From: Flavobacteriales bacterium
Lineage (GTDB): Bacteria; Bacteroidota; Bacteroidia; Flavobacteriales; Flavobacteriaceae
Assembly (NCBI GenBank): GCA_018335925.1
Contig: JAGXRF010000098.1
Location: forward strand, 1-52,933
Direction: 5' to 3'
Length of the DNA: 52,933 bases
In this document: one piece after another, positions 16,296-23,772 of the stretch
Position numbering within the stretch: the first letter of the stretch is position 1
Layout: every line of letters begins with the position of its first letter
The notes under the pieces: model-generated
What the model saw: the letters and a program-made list of their open reading frames with translations, nothing else
Database searches by the model: none
What the model was told of the DNA's origin: nothing
Translations under genes and position numbers: made by a program

Positions 16296-16708
16296 TGCCT
16301 ATAGTATCTGTTTCAAGAAAAGCACATTTTAATGCAGCCCATAGGTTGTATAGAAAAGATTGGAGTTTTGAAAAAAACCAAGCAGTTTTTGGTAAATGTA
16401 ACAATCCAAACTTTCATGGCCATAACTATGAGTTGATTGTGACAGTTACAGGGCCAATTGATCCGGAAACAGGATATGTGTTAGATGTAAAAATTTTGGC
16501 AGATTTGATCAAAGAAAAAGTGGAGGATCGTTTTGACCACAAAAATTTAAATGTAGATACGGTTGAGTTCCAAGACCTAAACCCTACTGCAGAAAACATC
16601 GCAGTGGTTATTTGGAATTTGTTAAAACCAAATCTTCCTTCAAATTTGGAGGTAGAGGTAGTATTGTATGAAACCCCAAGAAATTTTGTAACCTATAAAG
16701 GACTCTAA
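16295..16708 (+). CDS. 6-pyruvoyl-tetrahydropterin synthase family protein (QueD / PTPS-II type)
   Basis: This 137-residue zinc enzyme has His16, His41 and His43 as metal ligands and catalytic Cys35 in GKCNNPNFHGHNY. The Asp-His pair is in RFDHKNLN and the substrate Glu in YETPRNF. The C-x5-HGH spacing and the GKCNNPN segment resemble animal 6-pyruvoyl-tetrahydropterin synthase, whereas canonical QueD (queuosine pathway) has C-x3-HGH. Automatic annotation would probably be queD. Whether it makes 6-carboxytetrahydropterin or a pyruvoyl pterin cannot be settled from sequence alone. It overlaps both neighbours by one base. Confidence 0.88.
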   Translation: MPIVSVSRKAHFNAAHRLYRKDWSFEKNQAVFGKCNNPNFHGHNYELIVTVTGPIDPETGYVLDVKILADLIKEKVEDRFDHKNLNVDTVEFQDLNPTAENIAVVIWNLLKPNLPSNLEVEVVLYETPRNFVTYKGL

Positions 16709-17166
16709 TGGCATTAAAAGTAGGAGATAAAGTACCTGAGTTTACCGCAAAAGACCAACATGGAAACCTATTTAATTCTGGGGATGTCATCGGAAAAAAA
16801 GGGGTGGTTTTATATTTTTACCCAAAGGACGATACTCCAGGATGCACTGCCCAAGCTTGTAGTTTTAGAGACCAATACGAAGATTTTCTTTCCCTAAATA
16901 CAGAAGTTATTGGTGTTAGTGGCGATAACGAAAAATCACACCAAAAATTTGCCCAAAAATATCGTTTGCCTTTTACACTTTTAACTGACAGCAATAAAGA
17001 ACTTAGAAAATTATTTGGAGTACCAACCAATTTGTTAGGCCTTTTGCCAGGAAGAGTGACTTATGTAATAGACCAAAATGGCATCATTAGAATGATTTTT
17101 GACCATATGATGGCACAAAAACACTTACCAAAGGCTCTGGAACAAATCAAATTATTGCAAAAATAA
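16708..17166 (+). CDS. bcp: Thioredoxin-dependent thiol peroxidase (BCP/PrxQ)
   Basis: This 152-residue peroxiredoxin has peroxidatic Cys46 in YPKDDTPGCTAQACSFRD and resolving Cys51 five residues later, as in E. coli BCP. The core elements VVLYFYPKDD, VIGVSGDNEKSHQKFAQKY and LPFTLLTDSNKELRKLFGV are all present. It reduces hydroperoxides in the cytoplasm using thioredoxin. It is the third gene of the idi run, starting in the stop codon of the PTPS gene. No clear terminator hairpin was seen in the 93 bases before the next gene. Confidence 0.95.
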   Translation: MALKVGDKVPEFTAKDQHGNLFNSGDVIGKKGVVLYFYPKDDTPGCTAQACSFRDQYEDFLSLNTEVIGVSGDNEKSHQKFAQKYRLPFTLLTDSNKELRKLFGVPTNLLGLLPGRVTYVIDQNGIIRMIFDHMMAQKHLPKALEQIKLLQK

Positions 17167-17235
17167 TAAATTACTTCAGTTACTACATCCTTCAAACCAA
17201 TTCGAACAATACAAAGTGCAAAGCCAAATTTTTAC

Positions 17236-17243
17236 TACCTTTG
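17236..17243 (+). promoter_or_regulatory. -7 promoter box (TACCTTTG) before the 88-residue gene
   Basis: It matches TAnnTTTG, 16 bases before the ATG at 17260. Confidence 0.5.
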
Positions 17244-17259
17244 CAAAAATTTCAATATT

Positions 17260-17526
17260 ATGGCAAACATTAAAAACTTGAAAAAAGACATCCAATTTGT
17301 GTTGGGTGATATTTTAGAGGCAATTTACATTCACGAAATGACTACTACCGGAGCTCCTTCAGAAGCAACCAATGCATTAGTGAAAGAAGCATACGAAGTT
17401 TACGACGATTTATTGGCAAAAATCAATGATAGAAAAGTTGAAAACAGAGGAAAACACATCAAAAACGTTCAAAAAGAATTGGAAACCAAAGCAATAGCAT
17501 TGGTAGAAAAAGTAAACGCTTTGTAG
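17260..17526 (+). CDS. Conserved small helical protein, unknown function
   Basis: This 88-residue protein is almost entirely predicted alpha helix (KKDIQFVLGDILEAIYIHEM, ATNALVKEAYEVYDDLLAKIN, KNVQKELETKAIALVEKVNAL), without signal peptide, membrane segment or cysteines. I do not recognise a named family, but the composition and codon use look like a normal, well-expressed flavobacterial gene. It has its own -7 box. Its stop lies just before the tRNA-Thr promoter, where the T-rich stretch may serve both. Confidence 0.75.
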   Translation: MANIKNLKKDIQFVLGDILEAIYIHEMTTTGAPSEATNALVKEAYEVYDDLLAKINDRKVENRGKHIKNVQKELETKAIALVEKVNAL

Positions 17527-17534
17527 TACTTTTT

Positions 17535-17566
17535 TTTGGAGAAATTCAAAGCTGTTTTTATATTTG
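17535..17566 (+). promoter_or_regulatory. tRNA-Thr promoter: TTTG-N20-TATATTTG
   Basis: The TTTG at 17535-17538 and TATATTTG at 17559-17566 are separated by 20 bases, exactly as before tRNA-Lys at 43499-43530. Confidence 0.75.
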
Positions 17567-17590
17567 CATCACAAATTAAAAACACCTTTT

Positions 17591-17664
17591 GCCGGTGTAG
17601 CTCAGTTGGCTAGAGCAGCTGATTTGTAATCAGCAGGTCGTGGGTTCGAATCCCTCCATCGGCT
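17591..17664 (+). tRNA. tRNA-Thr (TGT)
   Basis: A complete cloverleaf of 74 bases: acceptor GCCGGTG with CATCGGC (one G-T pair), D arm GCTCAGTTGGCTAGAGC, anticodon stem GCTGA/TCAGC around TTTGTAA (anticodon TGT), T arm GTGGGTTCGAATCCC. The CCA end is not encoded. A strong terminator follows within 10 bases. Confidence 0.96.
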
Positions 17665-17671
17665 CAAAAAT

Positions 17672-17700
17672 TAAATCCACCTTCAGGTGGATTTTTTTTT
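17672..17700 (+). terminator. tRNA-Thr terminator; left copy of the duplicated element
   Basis: AAATCCACC, loop TTCA, GGTGGATTT followed by a T run. The same hairpin occurs at 20481-20506. Confidence 0.92.
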
Positions 17701-17705
17701 ACACA
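17672..17705. repeat. Left direct repeat flanking the accessory segment
   Basis: A 26-base identical core (TAAATCCACC through GGATTTTTT) is shared with 20481-20506. Both copies then continue through T-rich bases (TTT here, GTTTT in the other) into ACACA. Confidence 0.6.
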
Positions 17706-17713
17706 GAAATATT

Positions 17714-18100
17714 CTATAGAAAATTGTTTTTCTCTATAATTTTTTTCAAAAATTCTATTTGTTCATCTTTAGATTTTAGCAATTTTTCATAAACGTCTTT
17801 GTTTTCTTGATAGTAATTTTCAATCTGTTGATTTTTAAATAATTGACCACTTGAATTATCTCTAATAATTTGATTAAATTGATTATCAAAATTTAATTCT
17901 AGTAATTCAGATACAGTGACATCCAATATCTCTGATATCTTATAAAACCTTTCTAATGTTAATGAAACTTCTCCTCTTTCAATCTTGTTATAAGTTGATG
18001 TACTTATTTCAAGTTCATATGCCATATTTTCATTTGATAAACCTTTTAGTTTTCTACATTCTTTAATCTTCTTTAAAACTTTAAGAACATTATTTTTCAT
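17714..18100 (-). CDS. XRE family helix-turn-helix regulator with C-terminal coiled coil
   Basis: This 128-residue protein has an N-terminal Cro/CI-type HTH (about 8-62: KKIKECRKLKGLSNENMAYEL, STSTYNKIERGEVSLTLERFYKISEIL) and a charged C-terminal coiled coil (NQQIENYYQENKDVYEKLLKSKDEQIEFLKK). The open frame extends upstream, but the added residues are unlike any regulator and would cross the divergent promoter region, so I start at ATG 18100. A TAAATTTG box lies about 20 bases upstream on the minus strand. It is divergent from the lipoprotein gene, so it may control that gene. It could also be an ordinary household regulator carried with the segment. Confidence 0.85.
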   Translation of the reverse strand: MKNNVLKVLKKIKECRKLKGLSNENMAYELEISTSTYNKIERGEVSLTLERFYKISEILDVTVSELLELNFDNQFNQIIRDNSSGQLFKNQQIENYYQENKDVYEKLLKSKDEQIEFLKKIIEKNNFL

Positions 18101-18120
18101 AATATGAAATTTTATTACCA

Positions 18121-18128
18121 CAAATTTA
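18121..18128 (-). promoter_or_regulatory. -7 box (TAAATTTG on the minus strand) for the XRE gene
   Basis: It matches TAnnTTTG, about 20 bases upstream of ATG 18100. Confidence 0.45.
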
Positions 18129-18172
18129 TAATTAAATTCAATATAAAGAAAAAAATAAAACATGAGAAAACA

Positions 18173-18180
18173 TAATTTTG
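18173..18180 (+). promoter_or_regulatory. -7 box (TAATTTTG) for the lipoprotein gene
   Basis: It matches TAnnTTTG and lies downstream of the first in-frame ATG (18162) but 26 bases before ATG 18207, which supports the later start. Confidence 0.5.
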
Positions 18181-18206
18181 AACATATAAATCTTAAAAAA
18201 ACAATT

Positions 18207-19826
18207 ATGAAAAAATTTCTAAAATTTTGTATCATTATTTTTTTAGTTAGCTGTGAAACTGAAAAGTTAATACCAGAAGATTCAAAATCTGAACTTTTTA
18301 AAATCGAAAATGAAATTTTAAGTTTCAAAAACACAAATGACTTAAAGACTATTGTTGAAAAACTTAAAAACGAAAAAGAAAAAGATGAAGTAATAAAAAG
18401 TTTAAAGCAATCTTATGATAATGGTTTCTTACCATTAAATCCTCAAATTGAAACTGATGATTTACTAAGTAAAATTATAACCATAAAAAAAGAGAGAAAT
18501 TTAAATTTAAAAAACAGTAAATTACATAAAACTATTATTGTTGACGATGAAATGTTTGAAGTAGAGGATGATTTAATTTTAGATGATGAATTTGCCTCAT
18601 TTCTTTCAATAAATAGAGAGATTATAGTAAACGATACATTATATACTTATTCAGAAAAAGGAATTTTTAAAACACATAAAAACAATCTATCTAAAATGAG
18701 AGATTTTGTGCTAGAAAATGATATCCCTGAATATACAACATTACCAACACCTGGCTCTTATGACACTAGTGATAACGATATTACTTTAGTAATACCGTCT
18801 TACAATCCTTGTGGTGGATCACTTTCAGCAAGTTTAGCAAATAATAGCATAAGTCACTTTGATGAGCAAAATTTAATATGCTTCAATGCTAATTTGAATA
18901 ATAATTTTTGGTCTAGTATTATTGCTGCTGGTACTAATTTATGCTCTACTGCAAATCTTGTAAATCATAGCGAAAGTTTATTAAACTATGTAAATACGCT
19001 TACACCTTGTAGTCCAAGCAATAATTTAGGAGGCATTTTTGGTCCTGATAAAAGATGTTGGAGTTATTTTGATAGTGGAAGAAGAACAAAAACAATTTTT
19101 TATAAGCACAATTATATAATTTACAGAGCGATAGGTGTTAAAGTGAAGCATCAAAAAAGACACTGGTTGGGTTGGTGGTATGCCTCTGATGATAATGATG
19201 AAGTAGCAATGATTATAGATAAAGCATATTTTAAGATTAAACCAACGGTAAATCCTATTAATGTTCACAATCAAAGCTTGAATAAATATATATTTTTCAA
19301 CGGTTTAGTTTATAATAATAATGCTCAACTTATAGGTAGTGCAACAAGTCTTAACTTTCAATTACCTTCATTACCTCTAAATGCACAATTTATAATATCG
19401 GATTTCATTCATAATAATACTGGTATCACATTAAGTCCAAATCAAGTTAAGAATTTAATTTATCAGCAAACTTGGAATCAACTAAAATCTATTCTAAATA
19501 GCAATCTAGCTCCTTCTGGAATACCAAAATCAGTTAACTATTATGTTTACGATACATCACTGAATGAAATTCACTTTATGCACATTAATTTGGAAGATAG
19601 AAGAACATGTTCAAAAAAAATAGTTAGAACTTTTGATTACAACTTTAATGTAGCAATAAAATTCAATGTCTACAATTCTGGTTCAATATATGGCAATTCC
19701 AACATAAGTGCTTCATTTAGCTTCCCTCCTGGACTTTTTGAATACAAAGAGGCAGATATCGATTTTACAGGATTAAGCAGAAAGGGAAATTTATGGAGAG
19801 GTAGTAAATTAGTTTTTAAAGATTAG
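18207..19826 (+). CDS. Unknown large lipoprotein of the accessory segment
   Basis: This 539-residue protein has a lipoprotein signal peptide (MKKFLKFCIIIFLVSC, lipidated Cys16). I recognise no family. An acidic, lysine-rich helical region (about 17-170) is followed by a Cys-containing middle domain (PSYNPCGGSLSASL, NLICFNANLNNNFW, CWSYFDSGRRTKTIFYKHN, KHQKRHWLGWWYASDD). A beta-rich C-terminal part follows. Aromatic and basic residues cluster in the middle domain, which could suggest binding to a surface or polymer. An earlier ATG at 18162 would add 15 residues ahead of the signal peptide and lies before the promoter box. A small barrel-like gene follows, 44 bases before its likely ATG. Location is inferred as outer membrane or periplasm. 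Confidence 0.8.
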   Translation: MKKFLKFCIIIFLVSCETEKLIPEDSKSELFKIENEILSFKNTNDLKTIVEKLKNEKEKDEVIKSLKQSYDNGFLPLNPQIETDDLLSKIITIKKERNLNLKNSKLHKTIIVDDEMFEVEDDLILDDEFASFLSINREIIVNDTLYTYSEKGIFKTHKNNLSKMRDFVLENDIPEYTTLPTPGSYDTSDNDITLVIPSYNPCGGSLSASLANNSISHFDEQNLICFNANLNNNFWSSIIAAGTNLCSTANLVNHSESLLNYVNTLTPCSPSNNLGGIFGPDKRCWSYFDSGRRTKTIFYKHNYIIYRAIGVKVKHQKRHWLGWWYASDDNDEVAMIIDKAYFKIKPTVNPINVHNQSLNKYIFFNGLVYNNNAQLIGSATSLNFQLPSLPLNAQFIISDFIHNNTGITLSPNQVKNLIYQQTWNQLKSILNSNLAPSGIPKSVNYYVYDTSLNEIHFMHINLEDRRTCSKKIVRTFDYNFNVAIKFNVYNSGSIYGNSNISASFSFPPGLFEYKEADIDFTGLSRKGNLWRGSKLVFKD

Positions 19827-19870
19827 AAAATTAATTAAATTTGATGAAAAATAACATAATGAAAAATAAT

Positions 19871-20461
19871 ATGATGAAAAAAATTTTAGTTATAAGTTTA
19901 ATTTCTTTGTCAATTTTTGCACAAAATCAAGACAAAAAAGATCCATTTAAAAACAAAGGCTTTTTTAACATCACAAAGTTTACCCATTATTTAGTAAATA
20001 GTGCAAACTTAGACTATTTTGAACCTAATGTTGGCATTGAAAGGATTAACGTTAAAACAAGTCAATCAAATGGTAATGGATTGCAAACTATTAACGGTTA
20101 TTTTTTTAATCCGCATTTTTCTGTTGGTGTTGGCATTGGTTTAGAACGGTTTAACAGTCCAAATGCAAATACCTTTCCATTGTTTGTTGATGCAAGATAT
20201 TATTTAGAAGACGATTATAACTCTTTTTATGGTTTTGCAAATGCTGGAGGTTTGTTAAAAATTGATAAAAGCTTTAACTCAGGTATGTTAATTAGTGCCG
20301 GTATTGGATACAAATTTTTTATCAACTCTAAAAAAACAATTGGTCTTACTACTGATGTAGGATATTACCACCGTTCAATTAAAGTTCCATTTATTAACAA
20401 TCCTGTAGAATCTGATTTGATTATGAATGGATTTATGTTTTCGATAGGTGCTATATTTTAA
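19871..20461 (+). CDS. Small exported outer-membrane beta-barrel-like protein
   Basis: With the likely start at ATG 19871 this is a 196-residue protein: signal peptide MMKKILVISLISLSIFAQ, then alternating strands such as HFSVGVGIGLERF, FPLFVDARYYL, SFYGFANAGGLLKI, GMLISAGIGYKFF and the C-terminal GFMFSIGAIF, all typical of small eight-stranded outer-membrane proteins. Earlier in-frame starts (TTG 19841, ATG 19844, ATG 19859) arise from a short ATGAAAAATAA-type repeat and would put charged residues before the signal peptide. It follows the lipoprotein gene closely and is probably co-transcribed. The terminator at 20481 lies 19 bases after its stop. Confidence 0.78.
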   Translation: MMKKILVISLISLSIFAQNQDKKDPFKNKGFFNITKFTHYLVNSANLDYFEPNVGIERINVKTSQSNGNGLQTINGYFFNPHFSVGVGIGLERFNSPNANTFPLFVDARYYLEDDYNSFYGFANAGGLLKIDKSFNSGMLISAGIGYKFFINSKKTIGLTTDVGYYHRSIKVPFINNPVESDLIMNGFMFSIGAIF

Positions 20462-20480
20462 CCAATCTAATCAATAATTC

Positions 20481-20506
20481 TAAATCCACCTTCAGGTGGA
20501 TTTTTT
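20481..20506 (+). terminator. Terminator of the accessory operon; right copy of the duplicated element
   Basis: Same stem and loop as the tRNA-Thr terminator (AAATCCACC TTCA GGTGGATTT). Confidence 0.9.
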
Positions 20507-20516
20507 GTTTTACACA
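20481..20516. repeat. Right direct repeat flanking the accessory segment
   Basis: Second copy of the 17672-17705 sequence, 2809 bases further on. It is immediately followed by the gap terminator. Confidence 0.6.
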
Positions 20517-20518
20517 AC

Positions 20519-20546
20519 AAAAAAGGCAGCCATAACAGCTGCCTTT
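20519..20546 (-). terminator. gap terminator
   Basis: AAAGGCAGC and GCTGCCTTT form a 9-bp stem with a 7-base loop. On the minus strand it is followed by a T run, 20 bases after the gap stop. Confidence 0.88.
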
Positions 20547-20565
20547 GATGGATTTAAACTAAGAA

Positions 20566-22011
20566 CTAATAATAATGAAACCTTCTTACCTTGGCAATGT
20601 ACTTGGCCAAACGAATTACTTGATGGCTATAGCCAAACTCATTATCGTACCAAATGTATAACACCACATTTTTACCATCTGCAGAAACGATAGTAGCATT
20701 GCTATCATAAATAGCTGGAGCAGAAGTTCCAACAATATCTGAAGATACCAACTCATTGTTTAAAGAGTATTTGATTTGCTCCACCAAATCACCTTCTAAG
20801 GCAGCTTTTTTCATCACCTCATTAATTTCGTTAAGGCTGGTTTCTTTACAAACTTCTAAATTCAATACTACTAAAGAACCATTTGGCACCGGGACTCTGA
20901 TGGCATTGGAAGTTAATTTCCCTGCCAAACTTGGCAATGCTTTGGCAACAGCACTACCTGCACCAGTTTCGGTAATTACCATGTTTAAGGCTGCTGCCCT
21001 ACCTCTTCGGTATTTGCGATGCATATTATCTACCAAATTTTGGTCGTTGGTATAGGCATGAATGGTTTCTAAATGACCTTTTACTACTCCTAAATTTTCT
21101 TCAATAACCTTTAAAATTGGCGTAATGGCATTGGTAGTACAGGAAGCTGCGGAATAAATTTGTATTTCATCCGGAGCATATTCTTTGTGGTTAACCCCGT
21201 ACACGATATTCGGGACACCTTTTCCAGGAGCAGTTAACAATACTTTTTCTACTCCATTTGATTCTAAATGTCGTTCTAATGCTTCTTTATTGGTGAATGC
21301 ACCTGTATTGTCAATTACTAAACAATCATGGATGCCATGCTCGGTATAATCTATTTCTTCCGGAGCATTTGCTGAAATAATTTTTACCGAAATCCCATTA
21401 ATTACCAATGCTTGGTTTTCATGGTCAGCCACTACGGAACCTTGAAAATCACCATGTACGGAATCGTATCGCAATAACGAAGCTCTTTTTTCTAAGGATG
21501 CCACATCATTTTTATCTCGGGTTACGATGGCTCGCAAACGCAATTGGTCTCCTTTACCGGTTTTGATCATGAGCTCTCTGGCAAGAATTCTACCTATTCT
21601 ACCAAATCCATACAACACCACATCTTTAGGTTGAATTTGTGAATTTTTAGCTAGCTTTAATTTTGCAATTACAAATGCTTTTGGGTTTTGATATTCGCTG
21701 TCTTGCAAATGGTATTCATACGTTAGTTTACCTAAATCTAATTTAGAAGGTGGCAAATCTAAAGTCAACATTTCTCTGGCCAATTCCACTGTATCAAAAA
21801 CCGAAATTGGTTTTCCTACAAATTCTCCTGCATACTCATGTAAATTAATGATTTCAGCTACATTTTTATCTAACAAAGGATTGCGAAACATGACCAATTC
21901 AATAGATTTATCGTACCATAAATCACTTACTATTTTGATTAATTCAACGCCTGCCTTTCGTCTGTCTGCTTGAAAAGCCAATTCTTTGGCATACAAATGG
22001 GATGGACTCAT
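20566..22011 (-). CDS. gap: Glyceraldehyde-3-phosphate dehydrogenase, long form with N-terminal extension
   Basis: This 481-residue enzyme contains a complete GAPDH core. The NAD-binding motif VVLYGFGRIGRILARE begins near residue 131, the catalytic Cys291 lies in SAASCTTNAITP, and HAYTNDQNLVDN, RRGRAAALNMVITETGA and YDNEFGYSHQ are all conserved. About 130 residues precede the core (ELAFQADRRKAGVELIKIVSDLWYDKSIELVMFRN), compared with none in the usual ~335-residue enzyme. Long GAPDHs of this kind are common in Bacteroidota and some gammaproteobacteria; the role of the extension is unknown to me. It acts in glycolysis or gluconeogenesis. A -7 box is at 22044-22051. Confidence 0.95.
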   Translation of the reverse strand: MSPSHLYAKELAFQADRRKAGVELIKIVSDLWYDKSIELVMFRNPLLDKNVAEIINLHEYAGEFVGKPISVFDTVELAREMLTLDLPPSKLDLGKLTYEYHLQDSEYQNPKAFVIAKLKLAKNSQIQPKDVVLYGFGRIGRILARELMIKTGKGDQLRLRAIVTRDKNDVASLEKRASLLRYDSVHGDFQGSVVADHENQALVINGISVKIISANAPEEIDYTEHGIHDCLVIDNTGAFTNKEALERHLESNGVEKVLLTAPGKGVPNIVYGVNHKEYAPDEIQIYSAASCTTNAITPILKVIEENLGVVKGHLETIHAYTNDQNLVDNMHRKYRRGRAAALNMVITETGAGSAVAKALPSLAGKLTSNAIRVPVPNGSLVVLNLEVCKETSLNEINEVMKKAALEGDLVEQIKYSLNNELVSSDIVGTSAPAIYDSNATIVSADGKNVVLYIWYDNEFGYSHQVIRLAKYIAKVRRFHYY

Positions 22012-22043
22012 AATTAGTTGTGTATAGGTTGTAAATTTTTTTG

Positions 22044-22051
22044 CAAAAGTA
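22044..22051 (-). promoter_or_regulatory. -7 box (TACTTTTG on the minus strand) for gap
   Basis: It matches TAnnTTTG about 33 bases upstream of the gap ATG. Confidence 0.5.
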
Positions 22052-22110
22052 ATTATTTCAAACGTTTTCGTAAAATAATTAAGGAATGAATTTCCGTTTG
22101 TTTTTGCAAT

Positions 22111-22132
22111 AAAAAACCCACCTTTTGGTGGG
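22111..22132 (-). terminator. Terminator of the AbgT-family transporter gene
   Basis: CCCACC TTTT GGTGGG stem-loop; on the minus strand it is followed by a run of six T, 22 bases after the transporter stop. Confidence 0.85.
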
Positions 22133-22154
22133 CTTGTTTACAAAATAAAAAATA

Positions 22155-23687
22155 TTATTCCGGATACGACAAAGGGGCATCTAAACCAATTGGCAGTCCG
22201 GTTAACATCCAAATTACTAAAAGAAGTGTCCAGAAAATAAAAAAGGCTACCGTGTAAGGCAACATGGTGGAAACAATGGTTCCTATTCCTGCATTTTTAT
22301 CATATCGTTGCATAAATGCCACAATCAAAGCAAAGTAAGACATCATGGGTGAAATAATATTGGTAACCGAATCTCCTATCCTGTAAACCAACTGTGTTAA
22401 TTCTGGGCTATACCCCAACAGCATAAACATCGGAATAAATACCGGTGCCATGATGGTCCATTTGGCAGAGGCACTTCCCATGACCATATTAATGATTGCA
22501 GTTAAAATAATAAAACCAATCATTAACAATACGGGTGGTAAATCCATTGAACCTAATACATTGGCACCATTCACCGCAAAAATTAACCCAAGGTTGGTCC
22601 ATTTAAAATAAGCCACAAATTGGGCTGCAAAAAACACCAAAACAATATAAGACCCTAAGGTTTCCATCGACTTGCTCATGCCTTTCATCACATCAGAATC
22701 GTTTTTGATAGTGCCTGCTCCTATCCCATAAGCAATTCCTAATAATGCTGCCAAAATAAAAATAAGGGATACAATTCCTTTCATAAAGGGAGAATGCAAC
22801 AAATCACCATCTTCCGGATTACGTAAAAATCCATTTTCAGGAACAGTACCTAATAAAATTACCACCAAAGCAACTAAAAAAGTTACCATTGCATAAAGCA
22901 AACCTTTCTTCTCTTGTTTATTTAAAGCATGAATTTCATCTGCCTTTACCTCACCAGTATAAGTTCCTAAACGTGGCTCAACAATTTTTTCGGTAACATA
23001 AGCACCCACTATGGTGATGATAAAAGTAGATACAAACATAAAATAATAGTTTGCAGCCGGATTAACTTGGTAATTTGGGTCGATAATTTGGGCAGCTTCT
23101 TGCGATAAACCAGCCAATAATGGATCGATGGTTCCTAAAAATAAATTGGCACTATATCCTCCAGACACTCCTGCAAAAGCAGCAGCCAAACCAGCTAATG
23201 GATTTCTACCAACCGATAAAAAGATGATGGCACTTAATGGTACTAACAACACGTAGCCTACTTCACTAGCTGTGTTAGAAACCACCCCAGCAAACACAAT
23301 CACGATGGTCAACAATCTTTTTGGTGCAGACAACACCAACAATCGCAATGCCGTACCAATCAATCCACTACCTTCGGCAATGCCTATCCCTAATAAAGCT
23401 ACCAATACCACTCCTAGAGGAGCAAATCCGGTAAAGTTGGTCACCATTTCGGTTAAAATCATATGCAAACCCTCCACAGATAGCAAATTAAAAGGTTGGA
23501 TGATTTCTCCGGTTGCGGGGTTGGTGGCAGTGATATCAAATTGTGCGGTTATCCATGAAATGACTACGATTAATGCCGCAAAAATGGCAAACAGAGTAGC
23601 AGGATGAGGCAAAGCATTGCCAATTTTCTCTACGTAGTATAAAAACTTTTTTACAAAGCCTTTGGGCTTTTGAACATCTTCTGACAT
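22155..23687 (-). CDS. AbgT family transporter
   Basis: This 510-residue inner-membrane protein has about 10-12 hydrophobic helices and AbgT/MtrF-family signatures: an N-terminal [24 protein letters not shown], the [25 protein letters not shown] segment, [50 protein letters not shown] and [20 protein letters not shown]. coli AbgT takes up p-aminobenzoyl-glutamate; Neisseria MtrF and some homologues export sulfonamides or metabolites. The substrate here cannot be assigned. It is a single-gene unit with its own terminator. A 14-bp palindrome lies 20 bases upstream of its ATG. Confidence 0.9.
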   Translation of the reverse strand: MSEDVQKPKGFVKKFLYYVEKIGNALPHPATLFAIFAALIVVISWITAQFDITATNPATGEIIQPFNLLSVEGLHMILTEMVTNFTGFAPLGVVLVALLGIGIAEGSGLIGTALRLLVLSAPKRLLTIVIVFAGVVSNTASEVGYVLLVPLSAIIFLSVGRNPLAGLAAAFAGVSGGYSANLFLGTIDPLLAGLSQEAAQIIDPNYQVNPAANYYFMFVSTFIITIVGAYVTEKIVEPRLGTYTGEVKADEIHALNKQEKKGLLYAMVTFLVALVVILLGTVPENGFLRNPEDGDLLHSPFMKGIVSLIFILAALLGIAYGIGAGTIKNDSDVMKGMSKSMETLGSYIVLVFFAAQFVAYFKWTNLGLIFAVNGANVLGSMDLPPVLLMIGFIILTAIINMVMGSASAKWTIMAPVFIPMFMLLGYSPELTQLVYRIGDSVTNIISPMMSYFALIVAFMQRYDKNAGIGTIVSTMLPYTVAFFIFWTLLLVIWMLTGLPIGLDAPLSYPE

Positions 23688-23706
23688 ATCAAATATTTTA
23701 GTTAGG

Positions 23707-23720
23707 TTCGTTGCAACGAA
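23707..23720. promoter_or_regulatory. Perfect 14-bp palindrome between divergent genes
   Basis: TTCGTTGCAACGAA is self-complementary and lies between the transporter and glycosyltransferase starts. On the minus strand TATCTTCG, a near match to TAnnTTTG, overlaps it. Possible operator; no evidence for which factor binds. Confidence 0.35.
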
Positions 23721-23772
23721 GATAAAGAATTCCGAAGAATTCCTTTATTTTGTTTATTAAAAGAAGAAACGA

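Larger units (their letters stand above)
17706..20480. other. AT-rich accessory segment between tRNA-Thr and gap
   Basis: About 2.8 kb bounded by the duplicated terminator sequence. It holds an XRE regulator, a divergent unknown lipoprotein gene and a small outer-membrane-like gene. By eye its G+C is clearly lower than that of flanking housekeeping genes. No integrase or transposase gene is inside. Confidence 0.55.

Noticed and set aside
18101..18334. Upstream extension of the XRE frame to 206 residues
   Set aside because: The added residues are hydrophobic and unlike a regulator, and the region holds the divergent promoter boxes; ATG 18100 gives the canonical HTH start.
17706..20480. Classical integrative island with tRNA attachment site
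   Set aside because: The repeat is the terminator after the tRNA, not the tRNA 3' end, and there is no integrase; kept only as an accessory segment bounded by repeats.
22111..22132. Third copy of the tRNA-Thr terminator repeat
   Set aside because: It has the same CCACC/GGTGG theme but a different loop and flanks; it shows that similar hairpins arise independently here, which tempers the duplication argument.
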